A stretch of 64,000 bases of DNA from Balaenoptera acutorostrata (Eukaryota; Chordata; Mammalia; Artiodactyla; Balaenopteridae), in assembly GCF_949987535.1 (NCBI RefSeq), contig NC_080065.1, forward strand, positions 43,005,239 through 43,069,238. Direction: 5' to 3'. The notes beneath the pieces were generated by a model, which was not told the origin of the DNA, did not search any database, and saw only the letters and a program-made list of their open reading frames with translations. The position numbers and the translations under genes were made by a program. Numbering within the stretch: the stretch's first letter is position 1; each line of letters starts with the position of its first letter. Shown one piece after another: positions 33,601 to 46,968 of the stretch.

Positions 33601-35768
33601 CCATGTAAACTATGGTATGAGAGTTTATGTATAATTCAAACTTTTCAGGAACTTCTGCCAAATGTACTATGATTTCTTTTAAAGGACATGGAAACATTCA
33701 TGGCAGTAATGTTTCTCCTAGATTTTTAAATAGAGTGAAAAAATCCAATCTTAGAGTCCTGGGGGTTTTAAGAACTTAATCTTCTTACTAGGAAAACATT
33801 AATACTGTACAGGTTACAGAGTTTATACAGATTCTCACACCCACAAAATTTGAACGACATTAATCTAAAACAACCATATAGCATCAGAGGACAGGTTATT
33901 TTTCAAGACTGGAATAAAAAGAAAATTCCATGGCTACACTTGCCACCAAGAGAAACACCTTGCACTGCATGTCTGGGCAAATCTGTCGATATACATTTTT
34001 TTCTGCATCAATGCTCTTAGGTGACATCAAAGAGATATGGAAGTAGAGAATCAATATCTTTGTGCCAGCAGCAGCGGCAAAACTGTGACCGAGATGACAT
34101 TTACTGTTGATCAGGCCACAGCCTCTCCATCCAAACCTTCTAAAAGTACCAGTGAGCACATCCAGAACCCACTTGGCAGAGCCTTTCTTTCAGCTGTAGC
34201 TACTGAACATATTTCACTTTTATCTCACGATGGAAGTGTGATGGTTAAGAAAGAAACAGAGATAAAAACAAGCAATAGGAAAAGGGTTTCTAAGCAGTTC
34301 ATTAAATTGAACTGTTTCAAAACAACAGTGCTTATTGAATTGTTTCTCTAAAGGGGACTGAAGCTATACAAAAGCTAAGACACAGAGAGAGTGTACTAGG
34401 GCATCATTAGGCTCGCTCAGGCTACACAACTGGTTTCTGCCAGCTCTCCAGATGTGCACAATATCAAACAGGAAAATGGAAAAGAGTTAAAGACATATCA
34501 GCAATACTTCAAATGACTGCCGCCCAATTTACATCCAACTGTAATGAATGGAATGGCACTGTTTAATGTAACTTTTTCTGTATTTTAAACAATATTTCCT
34601 TAGTTAATTTAAAAAGCAAGGTTACAATTGATGATTCTACCATAATATACTGCTTCAGCAAACAAGTTAGACTAAATGCCTAGTAGTGTTAAATAGATCT
34701 CATGTGACAATAAAATGAAAAATCTTTGACTTCAATCCTTGCTATTGAACCACATGCTTTAAAAAGTGAATAAAAAATTATTCCAGATGAAGTAAGATGG
34801 ATTAATTTAATAACCAAGATGGAATGCTCTGTTGAACTTAGTAGCCACGCATAGTTTGAGCCACATAAAAATGATATTCCTGGAATGAGCGGCAGGCAGA
34901 ATTTGATGTTTTGAATGTAATACTCAAAAAGAAATATTATTACTTAGAACTAGATACATATAAGACAAACATTATAATGCCATTATTTGTGCTCAACGTG
35001 CTTCTAAAATGATTTAAGGCAGCTTGCAATAGAAAGATAAAAGTGCCAACAATCTTCACCTTGAAGCTTATCATGAAGTCAGCACAGAGTTTTTACTCTG
35101 CACTTATTGCCCAAGGACCGAGGCTTCACTGATGTCTGTGTCCAGGGTATCTCTCACCATGCCACTTTATCCTTTTTTTTTTAATGTCTTTTTATCAAAA
35201 TTTGTATTTTAACTAATGTACTTGGAACACTGAGCAGACTAAGGCAGGTAGGTTTATTTTCTTCTGCTTGTCAGTTGGTAAAGGCAGATGGGATGAGGTG
35301 GAGCAAGCATGTGGCTCTTAGTAACTGGGCTTATGGCCAATGTTTAACTCCTCAGGCAGTCATGTTCGATCCCCCAGTTATTCACCACAATGCTGGGCAC
35401 ATGAAGATTCAAAACCTTTTCATTAACGAACTAAGAAGAAAAAAAAATGCCCAGATATTGCTCATCACTCAGTTTTCTGTGGCTGATATTTTTCTTTAAA
35501 AAAAAAAAAGAAAGAAAAATATGCCTAGTGTATCACGTGTAAGAGATATAACAGAAACTTGTATTTTACTCAAGAAAAAGTCACCCAAAATTTTGAAAAC
35601 TTTTTAAAAATTTTTTTTCTCCTACAGTGCTTAGGAGAACTTAATGCTTCAGATGCTGATGAACTTACCTTATGGGCAAAGATAAGATCCTAAAACAATT
35701 AGAAAAAAATGTTCACATTTGACACTTTCCCAGGAGCAGATTCTATTAATTCTACCTTAATTTCAAAA
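30641..35768. other. Longest repeat-poor stretch; no gene called
   Basis: More than 5 kb with no clearly recognisable transposon apart from a weak MIR-like patch at about 32880-33010. Base composition is less monotonous than in the flanks, especially 33900-34450. A 104-codon open frame at 34037-34351 (+) has no domain I recognise. It starts MEVENQYLCASSSG and could be chance. This segment is the best candidate in the window for conserved non-coding function, but nothing in a single sequence proves it. Confidence 0.4.
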
Positions 35769-35770
35769 GG

Positions 35771-35990
35771 AGTGGGAAGCAGCCGCATAGCACAGGGAGA
35801 TCAGCTCAGTGTTTTGTGACCGCCTAGAGGGGTGGGATAGGGAGTGTGGGAGGGAGGGAGATGCAGAGGGAAGAGATATGGGAACGTATGTATATGTATA
35901 ACTGATTCACTTTGTTATAAAGCAGAAACTAACACACTATTGTAAAGCAATTATACTCCAATAAAGATGTAAAAAAAAAAAAAAAAAAAA
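35771..35990 (+). mobile_element. 5'-truncated L1 3' end
   Basis: Only the last 200 bases of an L1 3'UTR and a 20-base A-tail: 'tgggaagcagccgcatagca', the G-rich block, 'actgattcactttgttataa', 'ccaataaagatgt'. It is the same 3'UTR subtype as 1-990. Confidence 0.93.
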
Positions 35991-36639
35991 GGAAGGTTTA
36001 AAATCTAGTTTAACTTCATGGCTAATGGGTATAGGAATGCAGAGTAAAACACAATTACCACAGCCAAATTGCAGGGGGTTTTGTGATGTCTTATTTTGTT
36101 TTGATTCTACGAGTTGTTAGTAATTCCACAAGAAATTCTTACCAAAATGGAGGTTTGAAATCCAGATTTGAATCACATTTGCCACTACTGCAAGATTGTC
36201 AGAGAATGATGCAAGTGGTGGGTAAATATCATAGTCTATGTGGCTAGTAACAGTCATATAGGTGCTATTTGAAAGCGGTGGATTTCTATGAAAAGTACAT
36301 GCACAACTGAAGAGCAAAATATTTGCCCAACTTAACAAATTTACTGAAGTAAAATTTAATTGACATTTCCAATTTTAAGAATTCATGCAGGGAAAGAAAA
36401 ACTCAGTTTATAGTTATATAACTAATACTAGTAAATGTAAGATTATGCAGTTTTTATGTGATGCTGAAAATATCTCAATGAAAAGAAATATTTTAAAATA
36501 TAAAAAACCATGTATGTAAAGGAGCATAAAAAAGAAGAAAATAAGTTTTACTTATGAAGAAATGTGTACTGCTTTATTTTAAGGCATTGTTTTGTTTTGA
36601 TTTAAAAATTAGGATAGGTTGACTCATTACATAAAGCTA
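35991..36639. other. AT-rich unique sequence
   Basis: No gene or recognised repeat. Confidence 0.5.
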
Positions 36640-37085
36640 ACTTTTGTGCTACATAGGTGTCAATCTACAATGTACAAAGGATCTTAGAGGTTACTTAGTG
36701 CAAACTCTCAACCAGTCAAATAATACCCCTGACCCAGCCAATAATTTGTCACTAACTCAAACAGCCAGTGATAGTGGACACTGCATTTGGAAACCTCTTC
36801 CATAGTTGGGTATCTGCAATTGCTATCAAGATCTTCCTTTTATTAACCCCAGATCTGAATCCCATGAATCATCACCGACTGGTTCTAATAAGAGTCCTCC
36901 TTTTACCTAAAATTTTAAACCACGTTATTTTCTTCTTGGGGAATTTTATTTCATTCAGGCTTAATGTCTACACTTTCTTGAACTTGTTTCTAGACTCTTC
37001 ATTGCCCTGCTCATCCTCTGATGGAACTTCTCTGCTATACCAATATCGTTTGGAGATATAGCCTGCAGGATTCAGCACAATAACT
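36640..37085 (+). repeat. L3/CR1-like LINE remnant
   Basis: 'ggatcttagaggttacttag' followed by 'ccagtgatagtggacactgc', a 'cttccttttattaaccccag' stretch and a pyrimidine-rich end resembles the 3'UTR order of L3/CR1 elements. It is very diverged and tentative. Confidence 0.4.
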
Positions 37086-37384
37086 CTGATGTGATGTCAC
37101 TGGGGTCTTCTTCCACTTCCCATCCATAAATGCTGATGCTATCCAGAATTCTGAAATTGAATACTAGACTTTATTTTGCTTTCCATATTTATGCTTAGAT
37201 TTCATTTTATTTTCCATGTTTAATAGTTTTGCACCAATCTAAATGGCTTCAAGTAGTAACAATACACTGATGACTTGTAAAAATATAGAAAAGTCCAAAC
37301 TAGTCTTATGCACTCCAGAGTTGCATAAGTAAATATGTATCCAAATTCTGTAATCCAAGCTCATCTTAGAGACTTCACAGGCAA

Positions 37385-37765
37385 CTCAAAATTTATCCCT
37401 TCGTTCAACAGATATGTGTCAATTGTCTTCCATGTGTTAAGCATTATTCAGGGATTTTTGGACACATCAGTGAACAATGATCTCTACCCTTGTAGGGTTT
37501 ATATTATAGAGCTGGGTGGGAGGGCAATGAATAGTAAGAACAATATATAATTAAATTAGTATGTAAGAAAGTAAGTGCTATGAAAATAAGGGACACTAGA
37601 GCAGGGTAATAAAAATGAGGAGGGATGAAGAGGATGTTTGTGGTTGGTCTTGTTGAGAAGTTGACATTTGGGCAAACTTGAAGAACAGAAGAAACTGGAA
37701 GGGACACATTTTGTATCAGAGTTCAGAGGTATCCTTGGAGAACTATGCAAGGATAAATAAGCTAA
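37385..37765 (-). repeat. L2 LINE fragment
   Basis: The reverse-complement L2 order: 'ttcgttcaacagatatgtgt' tail, 'cagtgaacaatgatctctac', 'gggtttatattatagagctg', 'gttgagaagttgacatttgg'. It is old and non-coding. Confidence 0.7.
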
Positions 37766-38197
37766 AATAGGGGAAAAGGTAAGGTATTTATGCAAAAACC
37801 CTGTTGAAAATATAGAGATATTGCAAAGCAATATAAAACATTAACACTGGTTAAATGTCATCAACTGATTTAATAATTTTAAACAATTAAGCTGCATTTT
37901 TCTAATCCATTTATACTTCCACTCTACTTAGTTCTCTATTTTATTCCTTTTCCTCTCTTTTCTAATCTGTAACACCTCCTTTTCTACCCTCCCTTTTAGG
38001 CCATGACTTCGCTAATTCACTGAGAATATATTCAATAGAAACAATCAGAAGAGACATTTCTCATGTACTGTCTTTTACCTGCCTCTCTGCCCATATGTTC
38101 TTCCTTTGCGATTTTTTCCTGGTTGCCAAACTTCTTAGCACTGGAGTAATACTGTGTTCAGTCCTTATACCTCTTTTCTTTTCTATCTACCTACCTT

Positions 38198-38215
38198 TGT
38201 GTGTGTGTGTGTGTG
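38198..38215. repeat. (GT)n simple repeat
   Basis: About nine GT units. Confidence 0.85.
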
Positions 38216-38343
38216 ATTTTATCCAGTGTCGCGGCTTGATATACCATCTATAGGCTGATGACTCTCCTCTCCATTTTTTAATGTTTGCTCCCATAAATAC
38301 CATTCATGATATGTCTGGTTGCTTATTTAAAATATCCATTTGG

Positions 38344-38962
38344 ATGGTGTGGTGGGCAGAATGACCTCTCCCCATCATGTCAACTTCTTTCTTTCAAATC
38401 TGTGAATATGTTGCATTACATGGCAAAAGGGATTCTGAAGATGTAATTAAGATGACATCATAAGATAGGTCTTCAATTACCCAGGTGGCCCCAATCTAAT
38501 CACATGAGCCCTTAAAAGAAGAAAACTTTTTTTTTTATGGCTGAGCACAGAGCTATGCAGCAGAACGAGAAGTCTGAGAGATTTCAAGTGTGAAAAAGAA
38601 GGACATTTCTGGTTTCAATGTAGTGGGCAATATGCAAAGTTCAGGAAGGGCTTTAAAAGTTAAGGGTGGCTCTCAGCGCATTGCCAGCAGGGAAATGGAG
38701 ACCTCAACTGCAAGCAACTGAATTCTGCCAACAAGTTGAAAGAACTTGCAAGTGGATTATTCCCGAGAGCCTCCTATACAGAAGGTAGCTTTGCCTGCTA
38801 ACCCCTTCATTTTGGTCTTGTGAGACCCAGGAAAGAAGAACCAGCTGAATCATACTGTACTTAGATTTTGGCACTATTATAACTGCGATAATAAATGTAT
38901 GTGGCTTTAAGCCAAAACTTCTGCAATAATTTGTCATGACAGCAGTAGGAACCTAATATAAG
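38344..38962 (+). repeat. MLT1-like MaLR LTR (solo)
   Basis: The sequence order is that of an ancient mammalian MaLR LTR: 'ggtgtggtgggcagaatgac', 'gtgaatatgttgcattacat', 'ccaatctaatcacatgagcc', 'taataaatgtatgtggcttt' (with the polyadenylation-signal-like AATAAA), and an end at 'aggaacctaatata'. No internal retroviral genes lie beside it, so it reads as a solo LTR. Confidence 0.7.
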
Positions 38963-39029
38963 TATTTATTTGGTATCTTAGCAATAGAAAATCAGGATAA
39001 ATATCTAAAGGCATTTGAGATATTCAGTT

Positions 39030-39412
39030 TCACATATTCCCTAATTTCCCCCCAAACCTGTTTTCCCGACTGTCTTCCCCATCCCAGTAAGTAGCAATTC
39101 TGTCCTTTAATAGCTCAGACCAAAGGCCTTGGAACCATCCCCGACTCTTGTCTCGCTCACACACTCCACAACCAAACCAGCAGCAGCATCCTTGGGGATT
39201 AACTTCAGGAGATACACAGTGTCTGACCAGCGCAGAGCACCTCCTGCTGACACCGTCCCTTATATCTCGACTGGGTTATTGCAGTGGTCTCCAGATTTGT
39301 CTCCCTGTTTCTGCCTTTGTCCCTTCAAAGTCTTGTCAATCTGTCAGAGTAATTCTAAATCGTTAGTCAAAATCATATTTCTCATTAGCTCAGACCTTCT
39401 GATAGTATCTAT
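39030..39412 (+). repeat. L2 LINE fragment
   Basis: A forward L2-like stretch: 'gactgggttattgcagtggt', 'ctccagatttgtctccctgt', 'gtcagagtaattctaaatcg'. It decays into surrounding sequence on both sides. The overlapping open frames are shadows. Confidence 0.6.
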
Positions 39413-41037
39413 ATAATCAATAATAAAAAATATGACGTGTAAAAAAACAGGCACAGGTAGGTAGAGGCACAGTAGCCCAAAGAGGACATCATGAGATTAT
39501 AAATCCTGGCATTTTCCATTAACTAGGCTTTACTTTTGTCCTTAACCAGGCTAGAAAATTAATAATTCCAAGAATTCTTATCTATGGTTTAAGGAACAAA
39601 GACGATTCACTTTTAAACTAGCTATGATTTAAAGAAATACAGAAATAAGTATTTACAGTGGTTATAATGGGAGAATGGGATTAAGGGGCACAGAGAAAAA
39701 GAGGTTTGCTTTTTGGTTGATACTCTTTTCCATTGTTATAGATTTTTAAAATTAACACATGTTAGATTTATATTAAATGATTCCTTAAGAACGTGAGTTT
39801 TTACCTAGTCATTTCTGAATAGGGAGATCATCAAACATAAAGTAATAGAAAAAGCAGATATTATGTAGATTTCTTTTCAACAGCTTATTTAAATAGGATA
39901 ATTTATACCAAATAACATTATGTTTTTCCATATAATAAGGAATTTCACTTTTTGAATGTAAAAAAAATCATGTTTTAAAATTAAACTACTTGTTTGAACT
40001 CCTTTTGTATATACTATGAATGGTATTGCTATAAATCAAGCAAATAAATATTCGTTACAAACAATAATTTTTTTAAGGATGTAAAGGGTAAAAAAATGAT
40101 TTATTGTGCACGGAGAGGAAACATACATTTATATGAATATATTGTCATCCTAAGTAATATAAAAGATGTTCTTTTAAATTAAAAAAGTAAAGGAAATAAT
40201 TACTATACTGTATTTAGATGTATAATTGCATATAATTAATACCTACAATTTGATATATAATATCTAGTTTTAATAATTTGAAATGTAATTATGCTATAAC
40301 ATAATTCATGTTCCAAGGCCACTATAGAGAACGTTAGATTTTTAAAGAATATTTTAAAGAACAGTCTTGAAATAACACTTTGATAAAATAAAAGAAAAAA
40401 ACTGAAAGAGTAGACAGTCTATAACTATGTTAAGTTCTAATAATTTTTTAAAAGGTTTTTAAAAATATGTTTTTGGAAAAACTTCTAAATAGTCAAGCAA
40501 GTTGATATATGCTACACATTTCCTTCATTTTTTAGTATACTTTTACTGGAAAGTATGCTGAATTGTCTTTAAAGAATATATTTTCCTTTTTTAGAATAAG
40601 GGAGATACAAACATAATGTTTTAGAAATGGGGTGGAAAAGTATCTAGGGGTTGTGAGTAGTTAGATGATTCAATTCCAGGAATAAAGATTGTTCTATTAG
40701 GGACAGATTGGAAGATAGACATTTAAAGGCTTATTTCAATTTCTTTTTGAATCCATCACAACTAAGTCAATAACAATTTGAATTTAAATGTAAAAATACA
40801 TTTATTTCCAGAAATTGAAGTAATTCAACTGAAACCAATAGTACACTTCTACCAGTGACTAAAGAATCTAATTTATATGCATAGTAAATTAGGCACTGGA
40901 CCTAAATACATATATGTATATATAAATATATATATATTTCTTATATATATGTAAGAAGAAAAAGAGAAAACAAAAAGCATATCTGAAATATTACTTTCAC
41001 ATACTTCTAATTTTGAGCTCACTTGTGTTCTATTCAG
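39413..41037. other. AT-rich sequence without genes
   Basis: No gene. It contains the unassigned 82-bp element at 40810-40891 and an AT/TA-rich patch at about 40905-40965. Confidence 0.5.
40810..40891. repeat. Unassigned repeat shared with 50720-50801
   Basis: This stretch aligns without gaps to 50720-50801: I count about 60 of 82 identical bases, including the exact blocks 'agaaattgaagtaatt', 'ccaatagta' and 'ctaatttatatgcat' at the same offsets. I do not recognise the family. Confidence 0.7.
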
Positions 41038-41842
41038 ACACCTCATACTGGTCAGAATGGCCATCATCAGAAAATCTACAAACAATAAATGCTGGAGAGG
41101 GTGTGGAGAAAAGGGAACCCTTTTACACTATTGGTGGGAATGTAAATTGATACAGCCACTATGGAGAACAGGATGGAGGTTCCTTAAAACACTAAAAATA
41201 GAACTACCACATGACCCAGCAATCCCAGTACTGGGCGTATACCCAGAGAAAACCATAATTCAAAAACATACATGCACCCCAATCAATGTTCATTGCAGCA
41301 CTATTTACAGTAGCCAGGACATGGAAGGAACCTAAATGCCCATCAGCAGAGGAATGGATAAATAAGATGTGGTACATATATACAATGGAATATTACTCAG
41401 CCATAAAAGGGAATGAAATGGTGTCATTTGCAGAGATGAGGAAGGACCTAGAGACTGTCATACAGAGTGAAGTAAATCAGAAAGAGAAAAACAATATTGT
41501 ATATTAACACATATAAGTGGAATCTAGAAAATGGTAAAGATGATCTTTTTGCAAAGCAGAAACAGAGACACAGATGTAGAGAACAAATGTATGGATACCA
41601 AGAGGGGAGGTGGGGTGGGATGAAGTGGGAGATTGGGACTGACATACATACAATGCTATGTATAAAACAGATAATGAGAACCTACTGTATAGCACAGGGA
41701 ACTCTACTCGGTGCTCTGTGGTGACCTAAATGGGAAGGAAATCCAAAAAAGAGGGGATGTATGTACAGGTATGGCTGATTCACTTTGCTGTACAGCAGAA
41801 ACTGACAGCAGTGTAAAGCAACTATACTCCAATTTTTAAAAA
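41038..41842 (+). mobile_element. 5'-truncated L1 copy
   Basis: An L1 beginning inside ORF2 at the region coding [20 protein letters not shown], through [10 protein letters not shown], the 3'UTR and an imperfect A-rich end near 41842. The ORF2 frame is broken by a four-base duplication at about 41281 ('aatcaatg'). It is non-functional. No clear TSD was found. Confidence 0.92.
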
Positions 41843-42731
41843 GACATTTAAAATTAAAAAGAACAATGATCAATAACTTCTCATCACAATCTCATCTTTT
41901 CCATCTCTCTCTTTCCTCATATCATTTTCATCTCTCTCTCTTTTTTACATTAGTAGAGTAGATACCAGGCAAGGCCATTCAGATAAAATGATGATTCAAA
42001 TACAGACCACAACTTAAAGAAGTTAATAGTCTAATGGAGAAGGAAGAAAAATGAATTACAACTCAACATCAGAGACACTATGAAGTGCACAAGTGCAGGA
42101 TACCTATATGAGCATATAGAATTATTCAGTAAGGCTAGAAAGTAAACAGGTGTATTCAAATTAACTGCTTCACCTAGAAGCAGGTATGTAAATATTATCC
42201 AATTTTATACTGGATTTTTGGTTTTTAAATATTGATTTTAAAGATAACACTTTATATTAAGGATTTACTGTGAAATCCCTACATTTATATCATCATATAT
42301 GTTTTTATTTTTATCTCATTTTCAAATTTTAATGTTGTTTGTGACAATGTAGTTACAAAGCTAGTGTTTATGATTATGGCTTCTTTCTCAGTTTTAAAAT
42401 CATGATTTAAGAAGCTATTTCCCTTGAAAAATGAATAGGCAAATAAATGAATAAATATATCATTCATTCATAATGGCAATTATTCATAATGAGTAAAATT
42501 ACTATCATGATATATTTTAATGTATATGTACATATATAATACATTCATATAAATGCATACATCTACTACATATTTACATATATTTAACAAGTATAGAATG
42601 TTCAATTATATTACTTAGGTTATTTATAATTTATAATACTATATAATTATATAAATAACATAATATAATAATATATAGCAATATGTACTACCATCTATAA
42701 TTGTTTCATTTCCATATATATGACATCATAA
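41843..42731. other. AT-rich sequence, possible L2 remnant
   Basis: No gene. About 41960-42180 vaguely follows the reversed L2 3' region ('agttaatagtctaatggaga'). From 42480 to 42730 the sequence is very AT-rich (TATA/ATAA repeats). Confidence 0.4.
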
Positions 42732-42745
42732 TATAATCATATTCT
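42732..42745. repeat. Target-site duplication, left copy, of the older L1
   Basis: 'tataatcatattct' here pairs with 'tataatcacattct' at 49129-49142 (one mismatch in 14), bounding the older full-length L1. Confidence 0.85.
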
Positions 42746-43110
42746 TTTCTTTTTTTAATCTTTATTGGAGTATAACTGCTTCACAATACTGTGCTAGCCT
42801 CTAAGCCCAATAGAGTGAATCAGCCACATGCACACATACATCCCCATATCCCCTCCCTCTTGAGCCTCCCTCCCACCCTCCCTATCCCACCCCTCTAAGC
42901 TGTCGCAAAGCACCGAGCTGATCTCCCTGTGCTATGCTGCTGCTTCCCACTGGCTAACTATTTTACATTTGGTAGTGTATATATATCGATGCTACTCTCA
43001 CGTCACCCCAGCTTCCCCCTCCCCTGCGTGTCCTCAAGTCCATTCTCTATGTCTATGTCTATATTCCTGCCCTGCTACTATGTTCATCACTGCCATTTTT
43101 TTTCTTAGAT

Positions 43111-46100
43111 TACATATATATGCGTTAGCATACGGTATTTGTTTTTCTGAATTACTTCACTCTGTATGACAGACTCTAGGTCCATCCACCTCACTACAAA
43201 TAACTCAATTTTGATTCTTTTTATGGCTGAGTAATACTCCATTGTATATATGTCACATCTTCTTTATCCATTCATCTGTCGATGGACATTTAGGCTGCTT
43301 CCATGTCCTGGCTATTGTAAAGAGTGGTGCAGTGAACACTGTGGTACATGACTCTTTTTGAGTTATGGTTTTCTCAGGGTATATGCCCAGTAGTGGGATT
43401 GCTGGGTCATATGGTAGTTCTATTTTAGTTTTTTAAGGAACCTCCATACTGTTCTCCATAGTGGTTGTATCAATTTACATTCCTACATATAGTGCAGGAG
43501 GGTTCCCTTTTCACCACACCCTTTCCAGCATTTATTCTTTCTAGATTTTTTGATACTGGCCATTCTGACCAGTGCGAGGTGATACCTCATTGTAGTTTTG
43601 ATTTGCATTTCTCTAATAATTAGTGATGTTGAGCATCTTTTCATGTGCCTCTTGGCCATCTGTATGTCTTCTTTGGTGAAATGTCTATTTAGGTCTTCCA
43701 CCCATTTTTTAATTGGATTCTTTTTTTTTTTTTTTTGATATTGACCTCCGTGAGCTGTTTGTATATTTTGGAGATTAATCCTTTGTCCGTTGTTTCATTT
43801 GCATGTATTTTCTCCCATTCTGAGGGTTGTCTTTTTGTCTTATTTATGGTTTCCTTTGCTGTGCAAAAGATTTAAGTTTCATTAGGTCCCATTTGTTTAT
43901 TTTTGTTTTTATTTCTGTTACTCTAGGAGGTAGGTCAAAAAAGATCTTGCTGTGGTTTATGTCAGAGAGAGTTTTTCCTATGTTTTCCTCTAAGAGTTTT
44001 ATAGTGTCCAGTCTTACATTTAGGTCTCTAATCCACTTTGAGTTTATTTTTGTGTATGGTGTTAGGGAGTGTTCTAATTTTATTCTTTTACTTGTAGCTG
44101 TCCAGTATTCCCAGCACCACTTATTGAAGAGGCTGTCTTTTCTCCATTGTATGTTCTTCCCTCCTTTTTCTTAAATTAGGTGACCATATGTGCGTGGGTA
44201 TATCTCTGGGCATTGTATCCTGTACCATTGATCTATATTTCTGTTTTTTGTGCCAGTACCATACTGTCTTGATTACTGTAGCTTTGTAGTATAGTTTGAA
44301 GTCAGGGTGCCTGATTCTTCCAGCCCCGTTTTTTTTTCTCAAGAATGCTTTGGATATTTGGGGGCTTTTATAATATAAATTGTAAAATTTTTTGTCCTAA
44401 TTCTGTGAAGAATGCTATTGGTAGCTTGATAGGGATTGCATTGAATCTGTAATTTGCTTTGTGTAGTATAGTCATTTTCACAATATTGATTCTTTCAATC
44501 CAAGAACACGGTATATTTCTCCATCTGTTTATGTCATCTTTGATTTCTTTCATCAATGTTTTATAGTTTTCTGAGTACAAGTCTTTCATCTCCTTAGGTA
44601 GGTTTATTCCTAGGTATTTTATTCTTTTTGTTGTGATGGTAAATGGGATTGTTTCCTTAATTTCTCTTTCTGATTTTTCATTCTTAGTGTATAGGAATGC
44701 CAGAGATTTCTGTGCATTAATTTTGTATTTGCAACCTTACTAAATTCACTGAATATTTCGAGTAGTTTTCTGGTGGCATCTTTATCCGAATTTTATGTAT
44801 AGTATCATGTCATCTGCAAACAGTGACAGTTTTACTTCTTCTTTTCGGATTTGGATTCCTTTTATCTCTTTTTCTTCTCTGATTGCCATGGCTAGGATTT
44901 CCAAAACTATGTTGAATAATAGTGGTGAGAGTGGACATCCTTGTCTTGTTCCTGATCTTAGAGGAAATGCTTTCAGTTTTTCACCATTGAGTATGATGTT
45001 TGCTGTGAGTTTGTCATATATGGCCTTTATGATGTTGAGGTAGGTTCACTCTATGCCCATTTTCTAGAGAGTTTTTATCATAAATGGGTACTGAATTTTC
45101 TCAAAAGCTTTTTCTTCATCTGTTGAGATGATCATATGGTTTTTATTCCTTAAGCTGTAATATGGTGTATCACATTGATTGATTTGCATATATTGAAGAA
45201 TCCTTGCATCCCTGGGATAAATCCCTCTTGATAATGGTGTATGATCCTTTTAATATGTTGTTGGATTCTGTTTGCTAGTATTTTGTTCAGGATTTTTGCA
45301 TCTATGTCCATCAGTGATATTGGTCTATAATTTTCTTTTTTTGTCATATTTTCTGTTTATGGTATCAGGGTGATGGTGGCTTCATAGAATGAAGTTGGGA
45401 GTCTTCCTCCCTCTGCAATATTTTTGGAAGAGTTTGAGAAGGATAGGTGTTAGCCCTTCTCTAAATGTTGGGTAGAATTCGCCTGTGAAGCCATCTGGTC
45501 CTGGACTTTTGTTTGTTGGAAGATTTTTAATTACAGTTTCAATTTCATTACTTGTGATAGCTCTGTTTATATTTTCTAATTCTTTCTGTTCAGTCTTGGA
45601 AAATTGTACCTTTCCAAGAATTTGTCCATTTCTTTGTGGTTGTCCATTTTTCTGACATATAGTTGTTTGTAGTACTCTCTTATAATTCTTTGTATTTCTG
45701 TGGTGTCAGTTTTGATTTCTCCTTTTTCATTTCTAATTTTATTGATTTGCATCCTCTCCCTTTTTTTCTTGATGAAGCTGGCTAAGGGTTTATCAATTTT
45801 GTTTATCTTCTCAAAGAACCAGCTTTTAGTTTTATTGATCTTTGCTATTGTATTCTTTGTTTCTATTTCATTTATTTCTGCTCTGATCTTTATGATTTCT
45901 TTCCTTCTACTGACTTTGGGTTTTCTTTTATCTTCTTTCTCTAGTTGCTTTAGGTGTAGGTTTAGATTGTTTATTTGAGATTTTTCTTGTTTCTTGAATT
46001 GAGATGAAATTGCTATAAACTTCCCTCTTAGAACTTCTTTTTTCTGCATCCTGTAGGTTTTGTGCTGTCGTGTTTTCATTGTCATTTGTTTCTATGTATT

Positions 46101-46910
46101 TTTTTATTTCTTCTTTGATTTCTTCAGTGATCTCTTCGTTATTTAGTAGTGCACTGTTTAGCCTCCATATATTTGTGTTTTTTACAGTTTTTTTTTCTGT
46201 AATTGATTTCCAGTCTCATAGCACTGTGGTCAGAAAATATGCTTGATATGATTTCAATTTTCTTAAATTTTCTGAGGCTTGATTTGTGACCCAAGATGTG
46301 ATCTCTCCTGGAGAATGTTCCATGTGCACTTGAGAAGAAAGTGTATTCTGCCACTTTTGGGTGGAATGTCCTATAAATATCAATTAAATCTATCTGGTCT
46401 ATTGTGTCATTTAAAGCTTGTGTTTCCTTATTTATTTTCTGTTTGGATGATCTGTCCATTGGTGTACGTGGGGTGTTAAAGTCCCCTACTATTACTGTGT
46501 TACTGTCAATTTCCCCTTTCATGGTTGTTAGCATTTGCCTTATGTATTGAGGTGCTCCTATGTTGGGTGCATAAACATTTATAATTGTTATCTTCTTCTT
46601 GGATTGATGCCTTGATCATTATGTAGTGTCCTTCCTAATCTCTCATAACAGTCTTCATTTTAAAGTCTGTTTTATCTGATACTAGTATTGCTACTCCAGC
46701 TTTCTTTTGATTTCCATTTGCATGGAATAACATTTTCCATATGTTCACTTTCAGTCTGTATGTGTCTCTAGATCTGAAGTTGGTCTCTTGTAAACAATAT
46801 ATACACAGGTCTTGTTTTTATATCCATTCAGCCAGTCTGTGTCTTTTGGTTGAGGCATTTAATTCATTTACATTCAAGGTTATAATCGATATGTATGTTC
46901 CTATTACCAT
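43111..46910 (-). pseudogene. Broken L1 ORF2
   Basis: Collinear with the intact ORF2 at 8178-11996 but split across frames. Surviving open pieces include the RT 5' flank (45576-46085), the endonuclease C-terminal half with VGDFNTPRTPMDRSS and FSDHSAMRLE (46139-46534), and short RT/C-terminal pieces (43483-43701, 44121-44342, 44368-44589). The ATG corresponding to the start lies at 46908-46910. The first part of the endonuclease and the FADD region are not in an open frame with the rest. It cannot encode a working protein. Confidence 0.9.
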
Positions 46911-46968
46911 TTTCTTAATTGTTTTAGGTTTGTTTTTCTGGGCCTTTTTCTTTTCTTGTGTTTCCCAC

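Noticed and set aside
34037..34351. 104-codon open frame (+) considered as a possible exon or small gene
   Set aside because: There is no recognised domain, an equally long antisense frame overlaps it, and no splice or poly(A) context supports it. Kept only as part of the repeat-poor island.
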